NCBI RefSeq assembly: GCF_017086365.1
Contig: NZ_CP070969.1
Span: forward strand, 1,054,001-1,118,000
Direction: 5' to 3'
From: Paenibacillus tianjinensis
GTDB lineage: Bacteria; Bacillota; Bacilli; Paenibacillales; Paenibacillaceae
DNA length: 64,000 nucleotides
Shown here one piece after another: positions 1 to 8,307 of this stretch. A program made the position numbers and the translations under genes. Within the stretch, counting starts at the first letter, position 1. Each line of letters starts with the position of its first letter. The notes beneath the pieces are model-generated. The model had not been told where the DNA came from. It did no database searches and saw only the letters and a program-made list of their open reading frames with translations.

Positions 1-1176
1 AATAAGAAAATTGTTGGTGTATTCCATAACGAACATGAGGCTTCACGGGCTATTGAAGATCTGAAGAGCCGGGGATTTCTTACAGAAGATATCTCCGTAA
101 TAGCAAGGGATAAGCGGGATGTAGACGCGATCAGCGACGAAACAGGAACCAAAGCACCGGAAGGCATGGCCTCGGGTGCGGCAACCGGCGGACTGCTTGG
201 CGGGGTAACCGGACTGCTGGCAGGAATTGGTGCCCTGGCGATACCGGGGATCGGCCCGATCATTGCCGCAGGCCCGATTGCAGCGACCTTAGCTGGTGCA
301 GCCGTTGGAGCCGGCACCGGGGGATTAGTCGGCGGGCTGATCGGACTTGGGATTCCGGAAGATGAAGCTGAGAGCTATGATAACTATGTAGACGAAGGAC
401 GGATTCTGGTTATGGTAGATGCGGACAGTTCCCGTGCAAATGACGTGTACGATGTGTTCCGTAACCATAATTCAGCCAACGCCGACCGGTACTTGGACAA
501 CAATGTAACGACTGAAACGGCAGAAGAGAGTGCCCGCGGCTCTGTAACAGACACCGTGGATGCGGCCTTTAACGGATCGGGGCTCGAAGGACGGAATGAT
601 ACCGGACTCGATACGATGAATTCAGCATCTGTACATGATCTTCCTGAAACAAAAGCCCTGGATGATGTGAACCGTCCGGGGATGACGGGAGATGTGTACT
701 CCGGCACACGTGATGGAATCGCGGATCTGGACAACACACGTTTAAGTGACTATGACCGGCAGGATGATGAAGCCCGCAGGCTGCGCCTGCGTGAGGAACA
801 GCTGGACGTGTCCAAAAACAAAGTGCAGACCGGTGAGGTTAATGTCCGCAAGGAGATCATCGAGGAGCAGAAGACGATCAATGTTCCGGTTTCCCACGAG
901 GAAATTGTGATCGAGCGGCGCTCGGTCAACAATGACTCCAGCTCAACACCAATTGGTGCTGATGAGACGATCCGCATTCCTGTTAGCGAGGAACAGGTGG
1001 ACGTCCGTAAGAATACGGTAGTTACCGGTGAAGTAGACATTCATAAACGTGAAATTCAGGGTACAGAGCAGGTGAAGGATACCGTGAAACGCGAGGAAGC
1101 CCGGATCGACAAGACGGGTAATGTGAAGGTCAACAGCAGCGACGAGCTGCAGAGAGACCACAGCCGTACGCGTTAA
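1..1176 (+). CDS. General stress protein with GS17M-like and DUF2382 (YsnF/AvaK) regions, 5' end cut off by window
   Basis: The reading frame is open from base 1, so the start lies outside the window; the internal ATG at 166 is not the start. The first ~50 visible codons (KIVGVFHNEHEAS, then DLKSRGF) look like the GS17M/YflT stress domain. A Gly/Ala-rich hydrophobic stretch follows (codons ~56-115), of the kind called a glycine zipper. The C-terminal third is DUF2382-like and contains an internal duplication: LDVSKNKVQTGEV and VDVRKNTVVTGEV with similar flanks. The tail is very charged. Proteins of this kind are linked to general stress and oxidative or heat tolerance; the biochemical role is not known. 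A strong terminator follows directly. Confidence 0.8.
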   Translation, partial: NKKIVGVFHNEHEASRAIEDLKSRGFLTEDISVIARDKRDVDAISDETGTKAPEGMASGAATGGLLGGVTGLLAGIGALAIPGIGPIIAAGPIAATLAGAAVGAGTGGLVGGLIGLGIPEDEAESYDNYVDEGRILVMVDADSSRANDVYDVFRNHNSANADRYLDNNVTTETAEESARGSVTDTVDAAFNGSGLEGRNDTGLDTMNSASVHDLPETKALDDVNRPGMTGDVYSGTRDGIADLDNTRLSDYDRQDDEARRLRLREEQLDVSKNKVQTGEVNVRKEIIEEQKTINVPVSHEEIVIERRSVNNDSSSTPIGADETIRIPVSEEQVDVRKNTVVTGEVDIHKREIQGTEQVKDTVKREEARIDKTGNVKVNSSDELQRDHSRTR

Positions 1177-1210
1177 GCGAGCGAGATTCATTGAGCTGAG
1201 TTGTTATAGC

Positions 1211-1259
1211 AAAAAGGGTCTATCCCACGTCCAGCCGGACGCAGGATAGACCCTTTTTT
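1211..1259. terminator. Bidirectional intrinsic terminator
   Basis: Perfect 15-bp stem AAAAAGGGTCTATCC (1211-1225) with its complement (1244-1258), 18-nt loop, A-run on the left and T-run on the right. It serves both the stress gene (+) and glpX (-), which converge here. Confidence 0.9.
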
Positions 1260-1311
1260 CGAGGTTAGAGCATACACACTGTAGCTGACGCCAGTCCGGG
1301 AGAACAGCAGC

Positions 1312-2307
1312 CTACATGAAGGCTAAGTTCTGCCGCTCAGATCTGCCCTGCGGAATATCCTTGCCGGGCAGGAAATGAATGCTGCGGATATAGCGGATTG
1401 TCCGGCTCTGCGCCCGCATAATGACGGAATGCGTCTCGGCGCGTTCCTTGCCGATGAAGCGGACGCCGCTGAGGAATTCACCGGAGGTGACGCCGGTTGC
1501 GGCGAAGATCACGTCGCCAGTGCCGACCATATCCTCCATCGACAGCACACGGGTCGGGTTGTCGATACCCATCAGCAGGCAGCGCTGCATCTCAAACGGC
1601 CCCTCCGGCAGCAGTCTTCCCTGCAGTTCTCCGCCTAGGCATTTCAGTGCAGCGGCGGCCAGCACACCTTCAGGCGCTCCGCCCGAGCCCATGTACAGAT
1701 CGACATCGCTGTCCGGCAGCGCCGCCGCGATGGCTCCGGCTACGTCGCCGTGGCCGAGCAGCTTAATACGTACTCCCATCCCGCGCAGGGTGCGGATCAG
1801 CCCTTCGTGGCGCTTGCGGTCGAGTACCATTACCGTCAGCTCAGAGAGTGCTTTACCGGTGATCATGCTTGCTTTGCGCAGCGTAACCTCGGCCGGATCC
1901 TCCAGGCTTAGCCTGCCGGCCAGCTCGGGGCCGCAGGCCAGCTTCTCCATATAAATGTCGGGAGCATGCAGGAGGCTGCCGCGGTCGGCAATGGCAATGA
2001 CCGACTGGGCATTATGCAGCCCGCAGGCTACCACCTCTGTGCCTTCCAGCGGATCAACCGCTACATCGACCAAAGGGCCGTTTTTGTTCCCGACCTGTTC
2101 CCCGATATAGAGCATCGGCGCCTCGTCCATTTCGCCTTCGCCGATCACGACGGTTCCGTCAATGGAGACAGAATCAAACATGGAACGTATAGCGGTTGTA
2201 GCGGCATCATCCGCCGCATTCTTGTCACCCCGGCCAATCCAGCGGGCGGAGGATAAAGCGCCCAGTTCAGTTACCCGTACAATCTCCAGTGCCAATTCGC
2301 GTTCCAT
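1312..2307 (-). CDS. glpX: Fructose-1,6-bisphosphatase class II (GlpX)
   Basis: 331 aa, the usual length for class II FBPase. It hydrolyses fructose-1,6-bisphosphate to fructose-6-phosphate in the cytosol, the gluconeogenic counterpart of phosphofructokinase. Diagnostic stretches are visible: GRGDKNAADDAA near residue 26, GEGEMDEAPMLYIGE near 57, VDPLEGTEV (metal/phosphate site) near 87, and GSGGAPEGVLAAAALK near 208. The ATG at 2307 has GGAGGGAA about 6 nt upstream. It lies 65 bp downstream of ppsR on the same strand with no terminator between them, so co-transcription with ccpN-ppsR is likely. Confidence 0.93.
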   Translation of the reverse strand: MERELALEIVRVTELGALSSARWIGRGDKNAADDAATTAIRSMFDSVSIDGTVVIGEGEMDEAPMLYIGEQVGNKNGPLVDVAVDPLEGTEVVACGLHNAQSVIAIADRGSLLHAPDIYMEKLACGPELAGRLSLEDPAEVTLRKASMITGKALSELTVMVLDRKRHEGLIRTLRGMGVRIKLLGHGDVAGAIAAALPDSDVDLYMGSGGAPEGVLAAAALKCLGGELQGRLLPEGPFEMQRCLLMGIDNPTRVLSMEDMVGTGDVIFAATGVTSGEFLSGVRFIGKERAETHSVIMRAQSRTIRYIRSIHFLPGKDIPQGRSERQNLAFM

Positions 2308-2372
2308 ATATTATTCCCTCCAGTGTAGGTTTGGTGTGCAAGACATTTACGCCGCTGCTTCCAGGCTAGAGA

Positions 2373-3173
2373 CTAGAGATAGCCCATAATAATGCCGGCG
2401 GTTTCCTCAATCGCTTTGTCAGTAATATCAATAACCGGGCAGCCGAGCTTCGCGAACAGTACCGCAGCATGCTCCATTTCCTCGGTAATCCGTTCGAGGC
2501 TGGCATATTGGGAGCCTGCCGGCAGGCCCAGCATCTTCAGGCGCTCCGAGCGGATCTTGAGCATATATTCGGGCTTCATCGTCAGACCGATGATCCGGCT
2601 TGGCGGCAGGCTCAGAAGCTGCTGCGGCGGAGCGATCTCCGGTACGACCGGGTAATTGACGACCTTCTTACCCCGGTGGGCGAGGAAGATGCTAAGCGGG
2701 GTCTTCGAAGTGCGGGACATGCCCAGCAGCACAATATCGGCCTTCAGCATAGCATTCAGATCACGGCCGTCATCGCAGGCGACGGTGAATTCAATCGCTT
2801 CGATCCGCCGGAAGTAATCTTCGTCCAGCTGGTGCAGCAGTCCGGGCCGGGCCTGGGGCGCATCGTCGAACGTGTCAATGAAGGCCTGCATCATTGGACC
2901 CATGATATCCACGATCCGCAGATCAAGGCGTACGGCCTCCTCGCGGATCATCTCCCTAAGTTCCGGCTGTACCAGTGTATAAGCGACAAAACCCTGCAGC
3001 TGCGCCGTTTCTTCCATCAGCTTCCGCAGCTCCTCTTCATGCCTTACGTTGCCGTATCTCCTGATTGTGACACGCTGATTCTGGAATTGGTGGATGACGG
3101 CCTGCACAACCGCCTCTGCCGTATCACCTATCGAATCTGAGCATATCGTGATGTAGTGTGAAGATTGCTCCAT
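2373..3173 (-). CDS. ppsR: Pyruvate, phosphate dikinase regulatory protein (bifunctional kinase/phosphorylase, DUF299)
   Basis: 266 aa, full length for the PSRP/DUF299 family (YqfL in Bacillus). Family members inactivate PEP-forming enzymes (PPDK or PEP synthase) by ADP-dependent Thr phosphorylation and reactivate them by Pi-dependent dephosphorylation. The P-loop-like motif GMSRTSKTPLSIFLAHRGKK is at about residues 150-169, and the N-terminal ICSDSIGDTAE is typical. Its GGAGG lies in the short gap after ccpN (stop at 3192, start at 3173), so the two are translated from one message. This pairing is conserved in Bacillus (yqzB-yqfL). No PPDK gene lies in this window. Confidence 0.93.
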   Translation of the reverse strand: MEQSSHYITICSDSIGDTAEAVVQAVIHQFQNQRVTIRRYGNVRHEEELRKLMEETAQLQGFVAYTLVQPELREMIREEAVRLDLRIVDIMGPMMQAFIDTFDDAPQARPGLLHQLDEDYFRRIEAIEFTVACDDGRDLNAMLKADIVLLGMSRTSKTPLSIFLAHRGKKVVNYPVVPEIAPPQQLLSLPPSRIIGLTMKPEYMLKIRSERLKMLGLPAGSQYASLERITEEMEHAAVLFAKLGCPVIDITDKAIEETAGIIMGYL

Positions 3174-3191
3174 GCGCTTCCATTCCTCCCG

Positions 3192-3833
3192 TTATCCTTT
3201 GGCTTCGAGATCGAGGAGAAGCTTAACGATGGAAGTTTTGGTCAGCCGGCCCACCACATCGAGCCTTGGGACGGTTTCTTCCGCGCCGCCGGGCACGACC
3301 ACCGGCAAACTGTCTACCTCGTGAAAAATCATTTTATGCGCGGCATCGAGCACCGTGTCCTCGGGAGATACCGTTACTACCTTGGTCTGGCGGGTCATGA
3401 CCATGCTGACCGGCATGGATACCGCACCCGGATTGCCGAGTGTTACCTTCAGAAAATCCTTGCGCGAGGCAACTCCGGCCAGCTTGCCGTCCCCGTCGCA
3501 GATAATCAGCGTGCCTACATCCTGCAGAAACAGGGTCACAACGGCATCCTGGATCGTGGTCGTTTCGCGGATCACCACTGGAATGCTCTGAATGTCCTTG
3601 ACCTTGGTTTCCTTCAGCAGATAGCTGCTGCCAAGCCGGCTTACCGACCTTTGGCCGGGGAAATAGCCGACCTTCGGCTTGGCATCAATATATTCCAGCA
3701 TCACCAGAATGGACAGGTCATTGCGGATGGTCGGCCGGCTGAGATTGAGATTTTCCGCGATTTGCTCGCCGGAGATCGGCGCGCGTTTCTTCACAATAGC
3801 AATAATTTGCAGTTGACGGGATGTCAGTTCGAT
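3192..3833 (-). CDS. ccpN: CcpN-type transcriptional repressor (HTH plus CBS pair), probable AUC start
   Basis: A winged HTH (LTSRQLQIIAIVKKRAP, then LNLSRPTIRNDLSIL) is followed by two CBS domains (about residues 75-135 and 145-205), as in CcpN, which represses gapB and pckA on glycolytic carbon sources in Bacillus. The start is unusual. The longest frame begins at an ATG at 3914, but no Shine-Dalgarno precedes it and the extra 27 residues look unlike the family. GGAGGG at 3842-3847 sits 8 nt before an in-frame ATC (3833-3831). Starting there gives 213 aa beginning xELTSRQ, close to the ~212 aa of the B. subtilis protein. No ATG, GTG or TTG lies between. If ATC is not used, the gene is 3192-3914. 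Confidence 0.85.
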   Translation of the reverse strand: MELTSRQLQIIAIVKKRAPISGEQIAENLNLSRPTIRNDLSILVMLEYIDAKPKVGYFPGQRSVSRLGSSYLLKETKVKDIQSIPVVIRETTTIQDAVVTLFLQDVGTLIICDGDGKLAGVASRKDFLKVTLGNPGAVSMPVSMVMTRQTKVVTVSPEDTVLDAAHKMIFHEVDSLPVVVPGGAEETVPRLDVVGRLTKTSIVKLLLDLEAKG

Positions 3834-3955
3834 TGCAGGTTCCCTCCATTGTCCGGATATGATTAGGCGCTCCTCTAAGGAAAAGGAGTACCGGTGGCCG
3901 ATTCCCCCTTTCATTTAGACGTCTTATTGGCAATAATAACCGCTAACTTGAGTAT

Positions 3956-3984
3956 ATAATACGCAATTATGATCATTAATGCAA
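3956..3984 (-). promoter_or_regulatory. SigA-type promoter of ccpN-ppsR(-glpX)
   Basis: On the minus strand TTGCAT (3984-3979), a 17-bp spacer, then TATTAT (3961-3956). Transcription would begin near 3949, about 115 nt before the proposed AUC start of ccpN. Confidence 0.6.
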
Positions 3985-4029
3985 CATATAGTACGTCATA
4001 AATAAATTTAGTAGGGTTTAATAATAAAA

Positions 4030-4051
4030 AAGCCAGCGGGAACACTGGCTT
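4030..4051 (-). terminator. Intrinsic terminator after the DMT transporter gene
   Basis: AAGCCAG/CTGGCTT stem with an 8-nt loop. On the minus strand it is followed by a T-rich run (TTTTTTATTATT). It separates the transporter from ccpN. Confidence 0.75.
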
Positions 4052-4084
4052 TACGCTTTGTTGAATTATTTCTGCGCGGCACCA

Positions 4085-5017
4085 TCAAGCGGCGTCTTTT
4101 GGCAGTACTGCAGGCGGAGACTGCTTTTTGAACAATAGCTGCTTCAATGCGCCTGCATTGACCAGCACCGTTCCGGCGATGATGGTGAACACACCAAGCA
4201 GGGTGATCCAGGTGACGGTCTCGTCATAGAACAGGAATCCGACCCCGACAGCAATCGGCGGCGAAATATATAGCCAGGTGGATGGGAATACGGGATTGGT
4301 CCTTGCGACCAGCCAGTAGAACAGAGTATGTCCGACCATGGAGCCGATGACGGTGAGATAGAGCAGCGACCCGGCGGTTTTGAAGGAGAGCAGGACTTCG
4401 GGATGCACATTTTCGGTGGCCAGGGAGAGGATGAACAACAGCGCTCCCCCGTACATCATTTGCGCGGCGTTCAGTGCAACCGGCGAGACACCGGAGAAGG
4501 CCGTGGTCACTTTTTTGGAATAAATCGCACCGGCAGCGTAGCAGCATTCCCCGATCAGTACGACAATACAGCCGATAAGCCACAGGGGAGAGATATCGAC
4601 CACCAGGCTTGGGAGTACGAGCAGCAGGACGCCGGTGAAGCCGATGATGCAGCCGTACATAGAGTACGAGGGAGCTTTTTGCCGGAGAAAGGCGGTCTGC
4701 ATCAGCAGGATCATCATCGGGCCGGTAGCCGACAGCACCGCAGCAAGCCCCGAAGATACATATTGCTCAGCCCAGTACAGTGCGGAGAAGGTGCCAAAGG
4801 TCAGCGCGGCTCCGGTGATCAGCATTTCTTTGCGGAGCAGCAGGGAGAAGCTTGCTTTACCTTTGACGGCCATCCAGAGAAACAGAACAGCTCCAGCCAG
4901 AAAGAAACGCAGACCAGCGGAGAAAAAAGGCGGTGCCCCGGCATCTACCCCGATTTTGATCGCGAGAAAAGTAGTACCGAAAATCAGACAGACAAGCGAA
5001 TAAGCAAGCATTATCAT
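4085..5017 (-). CDS. EamA/DMT-family transporter
   Basis: 310 aa with about ten hydrophobic segments in two EamA repeats (residues ~5-135 and ~150-285). It starts with a typical DMT first helix containing FGTTFLAIKIG, and YWAEQYVSSGLAAVL marks the first repeat. Such proteins export metabolites, often amino acids or purines; the substrate cannot be read from sequence. The ATG at 5017 has GGGGAA upstream. It is divergent from a MocR-type regulator with 182 bp between them, a common pairing in which the regulator controls the transporter. Confidence 0.85.
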   Translation of the reverse strand: MIMLAYSLVCLIFGTTFLAIKIGVDAGAPPFFSAGLRFFLAGAVLFLWMAVKGKASFSLLLRKEMLITGAALTFGTFSALYWAEQYVSSGLAAVLSATGPMMILLMQTAFLRQKAPSYSMYGCIIGFTGVLLLVLPSLVVDISPLWLIGCIVVLIGECCYAAGAIYSKKVTTAFSGVSPVALNAAQMMYGGALLFILSLATENVHPEVLLSFKTAGSLLYLTVIGSMVGHTLFYWLVARTNPVFPSTWLYISPPIAVGVGFLFYDETVTWITLLGVFTIIAGTVLVNAGALKQLLFKKQSPPAVLPKDAA

Positions 5018-5087
5018 GTGTAATTCCCCTTTGTTAAGTTGATATGGCAGTCCGGTGAAGCGTTTGATTCATCATAAACGGCCAAGC

Positions 5088-5115
5088 ACAGAACAGTTGA
5101 TAAGTAACAGAACAG
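5088..5115. promoter_or_regulatory. Direct repeat ACAGAACAG x2, candidate MocR operator
   Basis: ACAGAACAG occurs at 5088-5096 and 5107-5115, exactly 19 bp apart (about two helical turns), in the divergent region between the transporter and the MocR-type regulator. MocR proteins are known to bind direct repeats spaced this way. Confidence 0.45.
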
Positions 5116-5199
5116 ATGCAGGCCAGGATGCTGTACAATAGGGGAAACTGTGAAAGTGTGAAGCGGGTAAACTGAGAATTGAGGAGAGGGTGCAGGCTA

Positions 5200-6615
5200 A
5201 TGAAGCAACCGGCAAAAGAGGACCAGAGCCATCCGCTCTTCCGCCAGGTCTATGAATATATGCTGAACCGGATGGAGCGGGGAGAGTGGAAGGCCCATGA
5301 CAAGCTGCCGTCGATCCGCGGGCTGGCCGAGGAATTGAAGGTGCACCGGCTGACCGTGTTCAAGGCCTACAGGGAGCTGACTGACAGAGGCAAGGTATAT
5401 GTAAAAGACAAGTCCGGATATTATGTGTCACCGGCTAACCTGCTGCGGGAGGAACGAACGATTGAAGGAGCAGCTGTGCCGGCTTATTCACTGACCAATC
5501 CCATGTCCGATATCCAGCGGATGCCGGTGACCTACCAATTCTCCCAGGCGCTGATTGATCCCGGTCTGCTGCCGAATCTTTTTCTCTCTGATTATGTCAA
5601 AAAAGTGTTCGATCTCTATCCGAAAGTCATGGGAACTTATTCTTCGGTGCAGGGGGATGGCGAGCTGCGCGAGACGCTGAGTGAGCATTTCCATAAGCAT
5701 TATAAGCTGCAGCTGTCGCCGCAGGAGCTGTTAATCACCTCGGGGGCGCAGCAGGCCATCAATCTGATCGCAGGGCTTGTGCTCGGGCCGATGGATCCTG
5801 TGCTCGTGGAGCGTCCGACGTACAGCGTGGCTTTGGATATTTTTCGCCGGGCGGGTGCCCGGCTGGTTCCGGTGGAGATCACACCTGAGGGTTATGATCT
5901 GGAGGCGGTGGAGGAGCTGATGCGTAAATTTAAGCCGCGGATGTTCTATATGAATCCGACTCATCATAATCCGACCGGCTACACCGTTCCGGCTCGGCAG
6001 CGCAAGCAGCTGGTAGAGCTGGCGGAGCGGTACCGCTGCCTGCTGGTAGAGGATGATCCCTTCCGCGACATCTATTTCGGGGAAGCGCCACCGGCGCCTT
6101 TTTTTGCCTATGATACCGAGGGCTGGGTCATTTATATCAGCAGCTTCAGCAAGTATGTGGCTCCGGGGCTGCGGATTTGTGCGGTGGCCTGCCGTCACCC
6201 GTTCATGGAGCGGCTGATCACCGCTAAATCCCTGGCCGACAACGGTTCCCCGCTGCTGAACCAGAAGATTTTCCTGCATTATTACACCTCGCCGCGCCTG
6301 CAGCAGCATCTGGGCAAGCTGCGGATTGCGCTGCAGGTGCACAAGGAGATTATGGAGGAGGAGCTGGATTCAAGCGGCTGGGAGTGGACCGCACCGGAAG
6401 GAGGGCTGAACCTGTGGGTGAAGCTGCCAGAGTCTGTTTCTGCCTCAGCGCTGTTCGCGAGAAGCATGGAGCAGTCGATCTCCTTTGTACCCGGGGAGTT
6501 GTGCGATCCGCTGGGAGAGATGAAGTCCAGGCTGCGCCTCAGCTACTCTTTTGCCAGTGAAACGCTGCTGCGGGAAGGGATGCGGCGACTTATGAAGCTG
6601 GCGCGTGAGCTGTGA
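5200..6615 (+). CDS. MocR-type transcriptional regulator (GntR HTH plus aminotransferase-like domain)
   Basis: 471 aa from the ATG at 5200, preceded by GGAGAGG; a TTG at 5179 would overlap that ribosome binding site. The N-terminal GntR winged HTH (LPSIRGLAEELKVHRLTVFKAYRELTDRG split over residues ~35-65) is joined to a fold-type I aminotransferase domain (~110-470). NPTHHNPTGYTV and SSFSKYVAPGLR carry the substrate-binding and PLP-lysine regions (Lys in SFSKY). MocR proteins use PLP or an aldimine as a signal and act as regulators, not free enzymes. It is divergent from the DMT transporter, its likely target. Confidence 0.88.
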   Translation: MKQPAKEDQSHPLFRQVYEYMLNRMERGEWKAHDKLPSIRGLAEELKVHRLTVFKAYRELTDRGKVYVKDKSGYYVSPANLLREERTIEGAAVPAYSLTNPMSDIQRMPVTYQFSQALIDPGLLPNLFLSDYVKKVFDLYPKVMGTYSSVQGDGELRETLSEHFHKHYKLQLSPQELLITSGAQQAINLIAGLVLGPMDPVLVERPTYSVALDIFRRAGARLVPVEITPEGYDLEAVEELMRKFKPRMFYMNPTHHNPTGYTVPARQRKQLVELAERYRCLLVEDDPFRDIYFGEAPPAPFFAYDTEGWVIYISSFSKYVAPGLRICAVACRHPFMERLITAKSLADNGSPLLNQKIFLHYYTSPRLQQHLGKLRIALQVHKEIMEEELDSSGWEWTAPEGGLNLWVKLPESVSASALFARSMEQSISFVPGELCDPLGEMKSRLRLSYSFASETLLREGMRRLMKLAREL

Positions 6616-6705
6616 TTGTAGGGCGGGGGCTGGGGAATGATATCCCGGATCTACGGACAGGTACCGGTATCAAGTGTGTGCTGTAAGGTAGGCCCAGGGG
6701 GAGGG

Positions 6706-6823
6706 GCGGAATGAACGGTATTAATACCGTTGAATTCGCTGGAACCGGGGTGGCGCGCGGAATGAACGGTAGAAATACCGTTGAATTCGCCGGAAACCGG
6801 GGTCGCGCGCGGAATGAACGGTA
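6706..6823. repeat. Intergenic 51/52-bp repeat, 2.3 copies, each with a long palindrome
   Basis: Units start at 6706, 6757 and 6809 (third partial), each opening GCGGAATGAACGGTA. Within a unit, AACGGTA..TACCGTT forms a near-perfect 34-bp inverted repeat ending GAATTCGC. It lies between the MocR gene and its terminator. Function unknown. Confidence 0.8.
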
Positions 6824-6832
6824 TAAGTGTGA

Positions 6833-6864
6833 AAAGGACCAGCCGGAATTCCGGCTGGTCCTTT
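6833..6864. terminator. Bidirectional intrinsic terminator
   Basis: Perfect 14-bp stem AAAGGACCAGCCGG with loop AATT and its complement, T-run on the right and A-run on the left. It lies between the convergent MocR gene and feoB. Confidence 0.88.
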
Positions 6865-6897
6865 GGTATACCTTGAATCCTGAGCCCGGGCGAATCC

Positions 6898-8307
6898 TCA
6901 CACCCAGCCGAACAACCGGACGATTTGCGCTACGGCAAAGGTTACGGTGATGGCGATGCCAAGCGGGATGACGGCGGAGAGTACCGCCCATTTCAGGCTC
7001 TTGGTCTCCTTGTAAATATTTACGAGTGTTGTGCCGCACGGATAGTGGAGCAGGGAGAACAGCATCATATTCAGCGCGGTTAGCCAGGTCCAGCCATGGC
7101 TCAGGAAAATGTCCTTGATGCTGCCGAGCCCATCAACGTCAACCATTGCACCGGAAGACATATACCCCATCAGCAGGATCGGCAGCACGATCTCATTGGC
7201 AGGCAGTCCGAGAATAAAGGCCATGATGATAAAACCGTCCAGGCCGAGCAGCTGGGCAAACGGGTCAAAGAAGGCAGCCATATGGTTAAGCACGCTGTCT
7301 CCGCCGATGACTACATTACCAAGTACCCAGGTAATGATCCCGGCAGGAGCGGCAACGATAATGGCGCGGGTTAGTACGTTCAGCGATTTTTCTTTGGAGG
7401 AGCGCACAATCGTCTTCCAGATCTGTGGCCGGCGGTAAGGCGGCAGCTCCAGTGTGTAGTGGGTCGGCACACCGCGGAGAGCGGTTTTGGACATGACCCA
7501 AGACACAGTCAGGGTGACGGTGATGCCGATCAGTACTATGCCCATCAGGACGAGAGCAGTGGAGAAGGTACGGAGTGCACCGGTTGTGGCAGCCCCGACC
7601 ATGAACATGGAGGACAGCAGAATCAGGGTAGGCCAGCGGCCGTTGCACGGTACGAAGTTGTTGGTCAGAATCGCCAGCATCCGTTCCCGGGGCGATTCAA
7701 TAATGCGGGTGGAGAGAATGGCGGCGGCGTTGCAGCCGAAGCCCATCGACATCGTCAAGGCCTGTTTGCCGTGGCCGCCGGATTTCTTGAACAGGCGGTC
7801 CATGTTGAAGGCAACGCGCGGCAGATAGCCGAAATTCTCCAGCAGCGCAAAGACCGGGAAGAAAATCAGCATCGGCGGCAGCATGACGCTGATGACCCAG
7901 GAGGTTCCCCGGTAGAGCCCGAGCACAAGCACACCGTGCAGCCAGGAGGGGGCGTTCACCGCTTCAAATCCGGCTGTCAGATAACCTTCGATCCAGCCGA
8001 AGAGCGAGGCCAGCCAACTGGAAGGGTAGTTGGCTCCGGCAATTGTAATCCAGAACACGAGACCGAGTCCGGCAAGCATGATCGGGAACCCCCAGAGTCT
8101 GGAGGTGACGATCCGGTCAAGCTTATAGGTACTGCCGAGTTTCTTCTTATCCTGGTAGGTGACGGCATCGCTGCAGATTCCTGCCGATACCCCGTAAATT
8201 CCGCTGACGATTTCATCGCGGATCGCGCCCTTGTCTGCGAGCTTCTTGGCTGCAGACAGCAGAGAATCCAACGGGTCAGGACCCTTAATGACATGCGGGG
8301 ACTCCAT
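6898..8307 (-). CDS. feoB: Ferrous iron transporter FeoB, membrane (permease) part
   Basis: 469 aa corresponding to the membrane half of FeoB. It has two nucleoside-recognition (Gate) segments: LPPMLIFFPVFALLENFGYLPRVAF split over residues ~140-165, and a second near residues 330-380. The stretches GFGCNAAAI and LTNNFVPCNGRWP match the FeoB pore region, including the conserved Cys. A central FeoB_C segment and about eight hydrophobic helices are visible. In most bacteria this is fused to the GTPase; here it is a separate frame overlapping it by 23 bases. The two parts sum to 712 aa, the usual FeoB length. It imports Fe(II). Confidence 0.9.
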   Translation of the reverse strand: MESPHVIKGPDPLDSLLSAAKKLADKGAIRDEIVSGIYGVSAGICSDAVTYQDKKKLGSTYKLDRIVTSRLWGFPIMLAGLGLVFWITIAGANYPSSWLASLFGWIEGYLTAGFEAVNAPSWLHGVLVLGLYRGTSWVISVMLPPMLIFFPVFALLENFGYLPRVAFNMDRLFKKSGGHGKQALTMSMGFGCNAAAILSTRIIESPRERMLAILTNNFVPCNGRWPTLILLSSMFMVGAATTGALRTFSTALVLMGIVLIGITVTLTVSWVMSKTALRGVPTHYTLELPPYRRPQIWKTIVRSSKEKSLNVLTRAIIVAAPAGIITWVLGNVVIGGDSVLNHMAAFFDPFAQLLGLDGFIIMAFILGLPANEIVLPILLMGYMSSGAMVDVDGLGSIKDIFLSHGWTWLTALNMMLFSLLHYPCGTTLVNIYKETKSLKWAVLSAVIPLGIAITVTFAVAQIVRLFGWV

